DNA of 64,000 nt from Holtermannia corniformis (taxonomy: Eukaryota > Basidiomycota > Tremellomycetes > Holtermanniales), in NCBI GenBank assembly GCA_001599935.1, contig BCIJ01000024.1, positions 186,001-250,000 on the forward strand, given 5' to 3'. The notes beneath the pieces were generated by a model. That model ran no database searches, had not been told where the DNA came from, and saw only the letters and a list, made by a program, of their open reading frames with translations. Below, piece after piece: positions 9,580-20,236 of this stretch; position 1 is the first letter of the stretch, and every line of letters starts with the position of its first letter. The translations under genes were made by a program, and so were the position numbers.

Positions 9580-11954
9580 TTAGGCAAACTTGCACACGCC
9601 GCAGCTCGGCGTCGCGCTTGATGTTGCGACGCTAGTTGATACGGTGGTACTGCCCGACTGGGTGATGGTAGTCGTTGCGCTCGTTCGATTCGCCACCATG
9701 TTGCCAGCGCTCAGGTTGGTCCCGCGGAGATCACACGATGTGAGGCTGGCCTCGCACAGCGTGTTCGGGAGTTGTCCCGCCAGGGACGGGTTGGCATTGA
9801 GTGAGAGGGTGCGGAGGGATGCAGGGAACGATTGCGTTGGTGGGGACACGTAGGCGTTCGAGTCGAGGTAGCTATACTGCGTCAGTCCGATTTGGCAAGC
9901 ATGTCATGTCAGTGAGCACTCACAGTGTGTTCAAAGCCGTCAGGTGGGAAGTGTTGGGGATCGTGCCGCTCAGCTCATTGTACGACAAGTCGAGATAGGT
10001 CAACTTGTTGGTCAAGTGCTGGATCGGGCTGTCTTTGAGCCCTTGGCCAGTCACGACGCTGTAATCATCAATACCACTCTCGCATACACCATCCCGCTAC
10101 TCACAGTGTCAAGAGCTGCTGACTAGCACCCAAGTTTGGCAATGTCGTACCGAGGTACTTGTTGTTGACAAGACTCAAGCTCAAGAGCTTGCTAGCTTTC
10201 GAGAACGAGTCACCGTCGAGCGGACCAGTCAGCGCCGTCTGTTGAATGTCAATCGCTGAAAGGTTGGCGAGCGTCATGAGAGAGTTTGGGTAGGTCCCGG
10301 TCGGGATGGAGCCTGAACCGACGATGGAGAGGGATTTCAGGGATACGAGGTTGGCGAGGGTCGAGGGAAGGGTGTTGGGAACCGATGGGTTCTTGAGCGA
10401 GCTGATAGACGTCAGTAATTGCCTAGCTTGGCGACGGTAGCGCTCACAGTCCAGTCACACGACCGCGCTCATCGCAGCTCACTCCTTGCCATCCACCACA
10501 CGGGCTGGCGTCCTTGCCCCACCCGCCGTCCTTCAAAGAGCTCTCAACACTGCCGTTGCCTTTGCTACCCGTCAATTCGAGCACGTCTCTGAGCGCGCAG
10601 AATTGCAGAGCTGCGCCGACGCCGGTCGAGTTGGCACCCGACAACGGCGAGAGGTAGTCATTCTCGGTCGACTGGAAGAGCGGTACACAGTCGGAGCATG
10701 GGTAGGCCAGCGGGTTGGTGGGAGCGGACGAGGCGAACTGGGAGAGGCACGTCGCGAGCGTTTGGCTTGTAGCGGCTGATGACGGTTGGGCGGCAGAAGA
10801 GGTTGAAGTCGCGTCGGCGTTGGAAGTGGATGATGCCGAGGTCGACGAGGAAGAGTCGCTCGAGTCGGAAGCGGCGGGTGCTGCTGTGCTCGACTTGTCG
10901 CGTAGCAACGTTGTACAGAGCACAATGATCAAGACTGTGAAAGCAATAATGACACCTGCGATGATGATCTATCGTCGTCAGCTTTGCGTCGACACGTTGG
11001 TTGCTGACTGACCCGCCACCGGCGCTGCTTCTTCTTGCGCTGCTTGTCCTGCTCCTCTGTGCGATCACGCTTCTCACCTGCCCGGTAGAACTCGCCACCG
11101 TAGCCCGGGCCATAGCCCGAGCGCTGATCTTGCGTGTGCCAACTCGGGACTTGACTCCGTACTGAGCCACGCGAATCGGCCCACTCTGCGCGCGGTCGCT
11201 TTGGCTCGGGTGCATCCAGTGGTACCGATACCGCTACGTCCCGTGCCGCGAGCATCATCTTGCGGTAACGCTGCATCTCTGCCTCTTCGCGCTCGCGCAT
11301 CTTCTGCAGCGAGCGCAGGTGGCGATCACCTCGCTCTGCATCAGGTTGCGGGATCCCGAGTCGAGCGGGTAGTATGCTCGAGACGCGGTTGAGCAGTGTG
11401 CGCCGCTTGGTCTGACGAGGCGCGGCGGAAGGGTGGAGCGAGGCGGTAGATCCCGCGTCGGTTTCCGAGTATGCTGGCGATGGGACGGGCGAAGGGCGAA
11501 TGTACGTAGGCGTAAGGAGAACGTTGTGTAAGACCGAGTCGTACTGCTGAGAACCCAGTGTATCTCTCGACGCGGCGGCCGACTTGTCCCGGCGCATCTG
11601 CGGGAGAGCCTCGGCAGGGTAGATCTCGCCTGGTCGTACAGACAGTTTACCACCTGTTCCCACGCCCGGCCGCCTCAGCTCGACCTCTTGATACTCTGGA
11701 CTCGGCTCTGATTCGACCACGACCTCGACGGGCGGTTGAAAGCTGCTGAACGCCTGGCGTGTGATCGAGAGGTTGAGGGGTGGTGGACGCGGCGACTCCT
11801 TCTTAGGTGGGTTCGGAGGGTAGTAGGACGATACAGGCGAGGCGAGTGGGATCGGATGGGAGATCGGTTGATGGTTGACTTGGAGGGGTGGGTGGCGAGC
11901 CGGGAGGAGAGACATGAGCGAGAAGCGCTCCTTGAAGCGGGATCCGTTGGTCAT
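9580..11954 (-). CDS. type II membrane protein with extracellular leucine-rich repeats
   Basis: About 314 N-terminal residues (11954-11013) are polar and disordered, Pro/Ser-rich then strongly basic (KQRKKKQRRWR). A 44-nt intron (10969-11012) follows, then one hydrophobic helix IIIAGVIIAFTVLIIVLCTT, then a Ser/Thr/Ala stalk and an ectodomain. The ectodomain starts with a Cys-containing cap ending CGGWQGVSCDERGRVTGL and continues with plant-type repeats, for example LTYLDLSYNELSGTIPN and LRTLSLNANPSLAGQLPN, ending in a Thr/Ser tail and CGVCKFA. Positive charges before the helix favour a cytosolic N-terminus. No kinase or other enzyme domain. An upstream ATG at 12102 could add an exon, but I found no frame-consistent junction. 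Function unknown; a surface or wall-sensing role is inference only. Confidence 0.72.
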
Positions 11955-12315
11955 GGTATCGGTGAGACCTGCCAGAGGTCGATCGAGTGGTAGGAGGGAG
12001 AAGCGAGTCGGGGTGGTAGATGTAGTGATCGGTCACGGTCGGTGCTGGAGCGGCTGTGACCGTCAGTAGGCGGGACAAGGCGGGTGAGTGATCAGCGGCC
12101 ATGGTTCAGCAGCATCAGCGTATTGTCGTCAGTGTGCCGCCCTCTCCCCGTGCCCATGGTCAGTTGTTAGTGTCAGTAACAATAGCGAACAGCGCAAAGA
12201 CAAAAAGGGTGAAAAAGACAATAAGCGAGGAGGGTCGAATCACGTGAGTACGTTTCAGACGGCAACATGAAACCAGCGCGAGCCTTGGATACAACTGCGG
12301 CGCTGCATCTATCCC
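11955..12315. other. intergenic between LRR gene and VPS29
   Basis: Promoter of the LRR gene and 3' region of VPS29, both on the minus strand. A minus-strand frame from 12102 (MAADHSPALSRLL...) lies here but cannot be shown to be coding. Confidence 0.35.
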
Positions 12316-14121
12316 CTACCATCCCCCTCGAGGCGTACCACCGACAGCCTGCGCCTGCGGAGACGTTGCGAGCCCCGGTGCGTCCTTTGGCGGGTCCGGC
12401 CGCCGGTACTCGACCTTGTCCACCTTGACCTGCGCATCGTCAATAATGATCTAGTCGGACCCTTGACATGTACACACCTCGCCCTCGACCAGCTGATACA
12501 CGTACGTGACCACAGCAGGACCCTGAATGTCCATCAATGCAAAAGAGGGGGTCGCCTCGCTGGCATCAACGTCAGCTGTGCACACTGACGCGCACGCTAC
12601 CCACCCAGGCCACAGCCCACTCCATGCACCCGTCGCTGAACCCGGGTTGACAAAGAACCGTTGCTCGTACTCGAAAGCCTCGAATCTATGATGGGATCGT
12701 CAGTTTACAATCTGGCGTGAGGACGCAGAGCAACTCGGCCCATTCGACGCGCAGGCACAGGCATCTCTAGTCGCACTGCCAACTCGGGATGATGGCTGAT
12801 CACGCAAGGATCTTCTGGGAGATGATGCATTGCTGCTACAAGAGCGGCGTAGGACGCTGGGCACCTCGTCAAGAGTTCATCTTGGAGAGCCATGCGGATC
12901 GGGTCCAGCGTGGATCCGGCACGCTTACGACGTAGCCAACCAGGTGGCTGCTAGGCAAGTCGAGGCAGAGAGCCACGAGACTATCCACGCAATGAATGGC
13001 TATTGACGGCCAGTACGCGCCGTCGATGACCAGGCCAAGAACAGCCCGGCTTATGGTGCAAGCGCCCACGCAACGCCAGTTATTGAAATCAGCGAGCCAT
13101 CAAGCGCAGGCGCTTGCACGCACACCTGATCTGCAAGACGGCGGAAAAGGTCATCCGACCTGCACGTTGGGCTCGCCGAGCGTGTGCTCAGTTACACCTG
13201 TGCGGTAGGTGTATACGCACAGGAACATGGGCAGGCGATTCGCGCTACTGTTTGAAGCTGGCAGGCCCAAACAGGTGTGCGATGAAGTTGTAAGGAAGGC
13301 ATCATTGCGGAAATGCAGAGACAGTGTCAAAGCACCACGTTCGTCCAGAGCTCTTCGCATCCTGTGTTGACCGCACGGTGGTTCGTGAGCGCCTTGACAG
13401 ACGTGTATTGATGGAGCGGTGGATGAACTCTGGAGTACACTAGGAGAACGGTGGGGCCGGGTGTTTTACACTGGCGACTGTAGGCGGCAAGCTCTAGAGC
13501 TTCGAGCTTCCCACACCCCGATCAAACGAGTGGCTCTAGGAAGTCTAGCTCGAGTAAAGTCATTCCAGAACGCGTGACAGAACGGACCCGCCTGAAGTGT
13601 AGCTGGCCACCAGTCTACACGTCCAGCACGATCACTGCTAGACCGGACGAGGTGCTTGAACTGACCTGTGCGTTCCGCCACTGATGAGCACATCGACGTC
13701 CATCTGCCTGGCGAGTGCGGCCAGGCTGTCCGTGTCACCGGCCGGGATGCACTGCGTCCCGTGCAGTACGCCGATCCGGAGATGAGGGTTAACAGGCAGT
13801 GTGAGTGATTGCGGAAAGTGCGTGTTCTACCGAGCCGGATAAGCCGTACCGTCATCACGCGCAAGGAGCCGACCGCACCTCGTCAAAGTCGCCTTTGACC
13901 GCATGCACCTCTGGCGCAATCGTCCTCAGGTAGTCGTACGTCTCCTTGTCGCACACGTTGCCGGTACAGATGATCTGTGAGATCTTACCGGGCACCTGGG
14001 TGTGCGTCAGTCTGTGCGCGAACGAGCAGAGCCGACTGACGAGCAGTTTCTTGAATTTCGCAGGCAGGTCGTGGCATCGTGTTGGGATGTGCAGGTCGCC
14101 GATGATGAGGACGAGGACCAT
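12316..14121 (-). CDS. VPS29: retromer subunit VPS29
   Basis: Cargo-recognition retromer subunit with a metallophosphoesterase fold, acting on endosomes with VPS35 and VPS26. Six exons: 14121-14041, 13995-13879, 13826-13666, 12685-12605, 12559-12478 and 12429-12316; phases agree and give 211 residues, a little longer than the 182 of human VPS29. Visible motifs: [74 protein letters not shown]. The GHTH metal motif reads GGTH, so the first histidine (human His115) is replaced by glycine. The second intron position before FEAFEYE holds a 980-nt intron, against 45-52 nt for the others. The last exon adds a Pro/Ala-rich tail. Divergent from PEX5 across 181 bp. Confidence 0.96.
12686..13665 (-). 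other. 980-nt intron 3 of VPS29
   Basis: Bounded by gtcagt at 13665 and an acceptor catcatag ending at 12686, with a ctgac branch motif about 15 nt before it. The exons on both sides join in frame (THR then FEAFEYEQ). It is about twenty times longer than the other introns of this gene. No recognisable protein, tRNA or terminal repeat was found inside on either strand. Confidence 0.88.
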
Positions 14122-14302
14122 GGTCTGGCTGGGTTTCGCTGAGCTGACTGTTGATGGTGGTGGTGGTGGTGTGCGACTGATTACGATCTGAATCCTAATC
14201 AGTTTCCTAATCGCGCGCGGTTGATTACGATTTGAATGGTAATGCGTCCGATCGGCTACTGGGATCCGGGAGAGGACAGCTACCGCCCAGTAACGATTCA
14301 CA
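14122..14302. promoter_or_regulatory. bidirectional VPS29/PEX5 promoter with repeated palindrome
   Basis: The 181 bp between the two start codons hold two 22-bp palindrome-like units: 14179-14200 (GATTACGAT-N4-ATCCTAATC) and 14223-14244 (GATTACGAT-N4-ATGGTAATG), plus a half site CCTAATC at 14206-14212. A third unit with perfect arms, GATTACGA-N6-TCGTAATC, lies at 27690-27711. Spacing and symmetry suggest a dimeric DNA-binding factor; its identity is unknown. Confidence 0.55.
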
Positions 14303-16897
14303 ATGGCGGCGCTGCTCAACGGCGCAGACTGTGGGCCTGTCAACCCTCTCAAGCACTTTGTCAACAGCCTCGAGCAGGACAGAGGGCCGCAGCGGGTACG
14401 TCGCGGCAAATCTAGCGATCGCACCGCTCACAAGCATAGGACCGCCATGTCGCGAGTTCATCAAGGCAGCAGCTGGTACGTAGACTGCCTTGGGTTCCAC
14501 AGGGAGATTGAAGCGAGAACAGCCTTTTCGAACCCTCCCGGCCGCATCCCAGCCTTTTGTACCGCAATCCTCGGCTCAACCTCAGCCTTTCGACCTTGCG
14601 AATCTCGCTCGAGCTCTGTCACCGCCGCAACAGAGTCAGCACCCTCAGCAAGGCTGGGCTGTAGACTTTGCTTCTAATCCAGGCTCGACTCGGACACAAA
14701 CACAAGCCAGAGACCAAGCACTGCAGCATGCCTGGCGGAAGGAACTCGAGCCGCTGGCGGCAAGGCCGCAGCAGTATCGACCGTATCAACGCTCAATACA
14801 ACCAAGTCCTAGTATGTCACACGGCGGTGGCTCAATAGGCTCGGGCTGACGACATGATAGCGTGGGCAGCAGACTTTGACATGCAGCTCAACGCTCAAGG
14901 TTAGTGCGGTGGCACGCTGACTACAACATACTGAGGCACACGTTCACAGAGCAGCAACAGCCACAGACGAAGCACTTGTATCCCCACTCTATGCTTGTCA
15001 ATCGGTCACAGCTCTATCACGCTGATTACCCGTATCAACCTACCTTGTCGCCACACCAGCCAATGCAACATGCCGTCTTCCCGCCTGAAATCCAGCGCGA
15101 GCGCGAGCAAGCTGTCAACACGGCTTCTGAGCAGCTGCAAACGCCCGACACGGAGCTCGCCAACGCCGCATCCGCCCTGCTCGAAACGCTCGCGGCCCAG
15201 ACGGATCCAAAGCTTGCGGATTCACAGTTCATGCAGCTTATGAAGGAGTTTGCAAGCGGCGACAAGGTCGTTCAAGGCGAAGAGGTTCTGCGAGCTGCGC
15301 ACGGCAAGGGTAAAGCGCGGGCCGGTACCGGCGCCTGGACAGACGAATTCGAACAGAGCTTGCAGAGCTCTCTGTCTGGTACTGCGCAGCCCGAGACCGC
15401 GAGCGTACAGCCGCTCGGCATGGGCGTCCCACAATCGCTCAACGAGGCACTCGAGCACTCGGCGACTGCCATCCCAGGCAAGACGTCCAACTGGGAAGAC
15501 ACGACGTTTGACGCAGACGAGCTCGAGACGTTTTTACACTACAATGGCGAGAAGATTGCAGCCCAGGCGCAAGCGCAAGCTACAAAGCCGGATTGGGATC
15601 GGCTGCAGGACGATTGGGATACGTTCGAGCTCGATCAAGGCGCCTATGGCGGGATCAGGCAGGGCGCAGGGCTCGAACGGGGGCGTTACCTGTTCCAGAG
15701 CCGCAACCCTTATTTTGCTGAGCAGCAGGCTGGCATGGGACCCGCTAGCCCCTATCAGGTACGTGACTGCATGTCAGCGGCTATCGGGTCATGCTACTGA
15801 TACTCGTCCAGGGCGTTCTGGAACACGAAGCGGCCGTACAGGCAAACCCACGCGACGTCTCTGCATGGTACAACCTCGGGCTCAAGCAACAAGAGAACGA
15901 GCGCGACCAACAAGCCATCCTAGCCCTCTCCAAGGTCATCCAGCTCGAACCGAGCCATCGCGCGGCCCACCTCGCCCTCGCCGTTTCGTATACTAACGAG
16001 GGGGAACACGAAGCTGCGCAGACAATGCTGGAGCAGTGGGCCGCTCTCGCGGATCTAGGTGGTGCTGCGATGGGCTCAGCCGCGCCAGTCGGGTTCAAGG
16101 ATCGCCATGGGGCGCTTATCGACCGCTTGGTCGTGATGGCGAGGGCCATGCCAAATGGCGAGATCGATGCCGATGTGCAGGTCGCTCTTGGCGTGCTGTT
16201 CAACACGAGCGAGGTGAGCCTGTTTAGTCGCTAAAGTACTGCATGCTGACCATCATCAGGAGTATGACAAGGCAAAGGACTGCTTCGAGTCGGCACTTGC
16301 CGTCCGTCCAGATGTACGTCTTGAGAAACGGTCCGAGTCGGAGCTAACCCAGCCAGGACTGGCTACTGTACAACCGTCTCGGAGCGACGCTCGCCAACAG
16401 CGGTCGCGCAAGCGAGGCCGTCGACTACTATCACCGCGCGCTCGCGCTGCACCCCAGCTTTGTCCGCGCTCTGTAAGTCTGCCACAACTCGCACCACTCA
16501 GCCGAGCTGATCGCTACCACACCAGGTTCAACCTCGGCATCGCATGCAACAACCTCGGCCAATACCACGACGGCGCACAACGCATCCTCGACGCAATCAG
16601 GCTCCAGCACGCCGACGCGACCGAAGCCTACCCCGTGGACGGGCAGCGTCCTCGCGCCGTCAAGGGCGTCACGAGTGATGCCCTATGGGAAGTCCTGAGG
16701 ACTTCGTGTATGCAGTCAGTCTGCCGTCGAGCGGTTCAACGGGCGCTGACAGTGATCGGTAGTTTGAACCGCCAAGATCTGATGGCGATGTGTACGGACA
16801 AGAATCTGAGCGGTATGCTTTGCGTGTGAGATCAGACAGCGTGCGCGTTGACGCGCTTGCAGCTTTCAATGCAGAGTTTTCGTCCGTCGAGGCTTAA
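14303..16897 (+). CDS. PEX5: peroxisomal targeting signal 1 receptor PEX5
   Basis: Shuttling receptor that binds C-terminal SKL-type signals and carries matrix proteins to peroxisomes. The N-terminus [19 protein letters not shown] contains the conserved cysteine (Cys10 here) whose ubiquitination drives receptor recycling. The disordered half has several WxxxF/Y-type motifs for PEX14/PEX13 binding ([29 protein letters not shown]). The C-terminal half holds TPR repeats, beginning near [19 protein letters not shown] and including [42 protein letters not shown]. Many short introns; early ones need care: after the exon ending CAGCTG the acceptor before CCTTTTCG gives the right frame (47-nt intron), and the unit coding TWAADF is a small exon of its own. 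The end is ...[10 protein letters not shown] at 16897. Confidence 0.95.
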
Positions 16898-16991
16898 GAC
16901 TATAGAAGGGTGGAGGTGTTGCATGGAGCCTTGTTGAATTAGAGGCGAGCATGAGTATGTACAATCTCACTTGCTGTCTAGTGCTTAGGTA

Positions 16992-19116
16992 TCAGCGAAG
17001 AGGTCCCGCAGGTGCAAAGGTATCCCAGTAGCTTGGCGGCGCGTCGTACACTCGTTCCGAGTCGTCAGACCATCGCTCGGGGATCAGATTGATCCGCGTT
17101 GCAACCGTACTCGACGATGGCACGCTCGGCAGCTGCCTGCTCCTGCGCTGAGGGTAGTGCCACGAGCGCTCACTACCCGGCGACCCATCGCTGTACGAGC
17201 TCAGGCTACTACCGATCGTGATACTGCGTAGACTTGACGGCGTGCCCGGGTTGACTGTATCCGTGCCCATACTCCAGGACGACGCCGTCGTCCGACTACT
17301 CTGGGCCGATGATCGTTTCTGCATCCGAGGTCGGATGTGCACCGCTACCGGCGCGGGAGTAGGGGACGGCGAAATGCTTTGACTGTGAGTGTGCGTCTGG
17401 GTCTGGGGCGGAGTTGTGGGTGGTTGAAGCGGGGTGCGGCGGCCATCTGGTGTGGCGGGGAGCGCGCGTCTCTTTGCGCCGGATCGGTCTTGCTGCGCAG
17501 CGGGTGGCAAATCGACGTGAGCAGACCGAGGCAACGGTGCCAACACTAGAGACTGGTGCGGGCCAGAGACCTGGATTGGCAGTCAGCAACCTCTCCGGCG
17601 AATCTATTCAACTCACCGCGCGTGTCGTCTCGGCCGATTCAGAAGACTGCAGGGGCACACTGTTGCTTGACCACGGGGTTGCGGACTGATGCGCGTTGGT
17701 GCCGTGATCTTGAGAGCCATCGGCGAATGGATGCCCAGCGGGCACAACACCCATGGATCTCGGGTATGCGCGTCGGGCGGTCGGCGGCGACAAGCTAGAC
17801 GATCGAGGTGTTGCCTGTGCCGTTGGCGGGAGGAAGTAAGGAGTGATGATTCGCTCAAGGGTACTGATGCTGTCTTCGCTCGGTCTGATGACTGGCTCGG
17901 CAGCGATGGGTCGCAAGGTAGCTTGCGGCCCAGGCGCAGGTTCTGCCGGTTCAAGTCGGGCGTACGACTTGGCCCCGTTTCTATCGGCCCTGGGTACGGA
18001 TTGTAGTGAGAGGCGACGAAGACGAAATGGGAATTTAGGCAATGTCACGCCACGACGCCGACTGTCTTTGGCGCTTGGAGAGGCTGACGGGGCAAACGGA
18101 GGAAGAGTGAGGTTGTCCGGCTCCTTCAGTGATGGTACAGAAGCCGTGACTGCAACGGTGGGAGTAGTTGTCGAAGCGAGACCAAGCGGCATGCACGCGT
18201 GCCTAGGTGAACCGACAGGTTGAGACGATCGCCTCGAGTTGGACTGCTGAGCTACCCCAGCTGCGTTTTGCACGTATGACCCGTGGCTGAAGGCGGCGCT
18301 CCTTTCGGTTGACTTTGGCCCGCTTCTGCCGAGCACACGATGTCGCCATTGCGGAGCGCTTGAAGAGCCCATGTCTAGATACGACTCGGCGGAACTCGCC
18401 ATACTTGCCTCTGATGGGTGGCGGCGAAGTGGTGGTACCAACGATGTCGTGCGCGCCTCTGTCGCCACTGCGCGTGTCGCAAATTGGATTTGCGCGACTG
18501 AGAGCACCGTCGAGCTTGGAGAAGGCGCACATTCATCGGGAGAATGGACATCGGTGGAGAGTCTGTGCGGTGGAAGTCGCGCCGACGTGCTGAACACCGT
18601 CGTATCGCGGGGAGCAAACGGATGCGGTGCTGTGCGTCCATCTGTGTCGGTGAGGACGTCCGCGTGCGGTCTGAAGGAAACGTCGGGCCCAAACCATGCA
18701 GCCGAGGAGTCTCTCACGCCGCAAGCTGTCACAGGAAGGGTCGAATGAAAATCACCTTTGGCGAGGGAGTGACGAGGTGGGTTGACTGCTGCGCCTGGTC
18801 CCGGCGATGATGCACATTCATCTTGTAAGTTGGCTTGCGCACCCAGCCACGGCGCAGTGGGATATTGCACGAGAACAGCGTTGCGGCGGCTCGCTGGAAT
18901 ATCCGTGACGGCGCGTGACGAGCGACCCCGGCGGGAAGGGTCATGTCCGGAAGGCTTGCCAAGCTCGCGCGAGGAGCTGGCTTGACGGATGATATGGTTG
19001 CTCGGGACGGATGTGATGATGGCTGGAAGCGACGGACGTCTGTCACGACTCGCCAGCACGATGGGTGGCTGTAATTGGCATTCGTCATATGATGAACCCA
19101 TAAGGATGCCGTCCAA
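16992..19116 (-). CDS. Ser/Pro-rich disordered protein with PPSY motif
   Basis: Two exons, 19116-17617 and 17570-16992, separated by a clean 46-nt intron (gtgagt, ctgac, ccag), give 692 residues. Composition is dominated by Ser, Pro, Arg and Thr, with no globular domain, membrane segment or coiled coil. A short basic patch (LPKFPFRLRRLSLQS) and a C-terminal PPSY motif (DAPPSYWD) are visible; PPxY motifs bind WW domains, such as those of Rsp5/Nedd4 ligases, but that link is inference. Long uninterrupted frame, correct splicing and tight spacing to both neighbours support a real gene. No family recognised. Confidence 0.7.
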
Positions 19117-19165
19117 GATGACACAGACAGGCTGTGGAAGCTACCAACGCAATCAGCTGCGAGCT

Positions 19166-20236
19166 TTAGATACGGTTCATGCGCACCTTGACCTTTGCCT
19201 GCTCAAGCTGTTGTGTGAGCCAGTCTGGCCGGATGACAGAGTCTTGTCGGGCGTTGTAATCCTGGCGTAGACTGACCCAGGCTGTGAGTAGCCTGTGAAC
19301 TCGTTCACGCTGGGCGCTTGTGATGGTTTGGGTTCCGGCGCAGATGGCGCAGAGCTTCACAGATAGGTGGGAGATCGTGATGAAGCCCATGTCGAAGCGC
19401 ACTCGCTTCAGTGCAGTAGACAGAATGTCTGATGAGGCGGCTGGAACTCGAAGCTGGTGTAAAGGTCAGCAGTCACACGAGACGCTCAATCACTCTGCGA
19501 CTGCAGCAGCTCACAACACTCGCCTCGCAAGCAATCTCCCACACTTTCCGCGCAACCACGTCCCAGGCGTCTCGACCCCTCGTACAAGCAGCCACTATGC
19601 GCCACTTGCCCCACGCATACTCTAGCAGCACTTCCAGCACCTGATCGGGGGTCACGTCGCCTTTGCGTGCTGCTGATGACAGGACATCGACAACGACCCG
19701 CTTGGCGAGTGGACTGGGGACCGGTCGAGGCAGCAGAGGAGGATACTGGAGAAGATTGCTGGATGGTACGATGGGCGCGCTGACGGGTGTATCCGAAGGT
19801 TGCGTGAGCTTTGTTTGATCAGTTAGTGATGCTGCGACCATCGTGTATATATCTGTCACTTACCTGGTGCTTGACCGTCTCGAGTGCTTGAAGCACTTCG
19901 CGCACCCTAGCACCAGAGCGAAGGCATGCTACTATGTACGCAAGAGTAGTGTCCGACGTCGTCGATCCCACCCTTTCGACCGAGTGAAGCAGCCTATCGA
20001 CGCTGATCGGCGGCATGTTGGGTGTACGAGTGTAGTGTACGAGCTGCAAGGCGTACTGCTCAGCTATGTATGTCGTACCGCATCTTTGAGAACCAGCGAA
20101 GCCACTCACATGCGCTATGTAGCCTGCGAAGAAGAACCAGCGATGAGGGCGATTGTTGACGAAACCGGCCGAGCACCAAGGCCTTTATATATGAGCTCAA
20201 GCGCGCCAACAGGGGTAGATTGCGGTCATTACGCAT
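19166..20236 (-). CDS. probable mitochondrial protein of unknown function
   Basis: Four exons: 20236-20110, 20063-19864, 19808 to about 19517, and about 19455-19166. Junctions are phase-consistent; the third intron is best read from a gtgagc donor after the codons for CEASV to the acceptor acaccag (about 61 nt), which removes an in-frame stop. The roughly 300-residue protein begins MRNDRNLPLLARLSSYIKAL and continues with an Arg/Ser-rich segment ending RRLHSA, resembling a cleavable presequence. The rest looks all-helical (for example TTSDTTLAYIVACLRSGARV), possibly PPR- or TPR-like repeats too divergent for me to name. Only 49 bp separate it from the downstream gene. Confidence 0.6.

Noticed and set aside
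12430..12477. 27-nt intron in VPS29 ending at the first AG (gactag)
   Set aside because: Using the second AG gives a 48-nt intron and the conserved join [15 protein letters not shown], as in human VPS29.
15250..15996. 248-residue plus-strand frame overlapping PEX5
   Set aside because: Out-of-frame reading of the PEX5 exon, runs through a PEX5 intron and has an Arg/Ser/Thr-rich composition.
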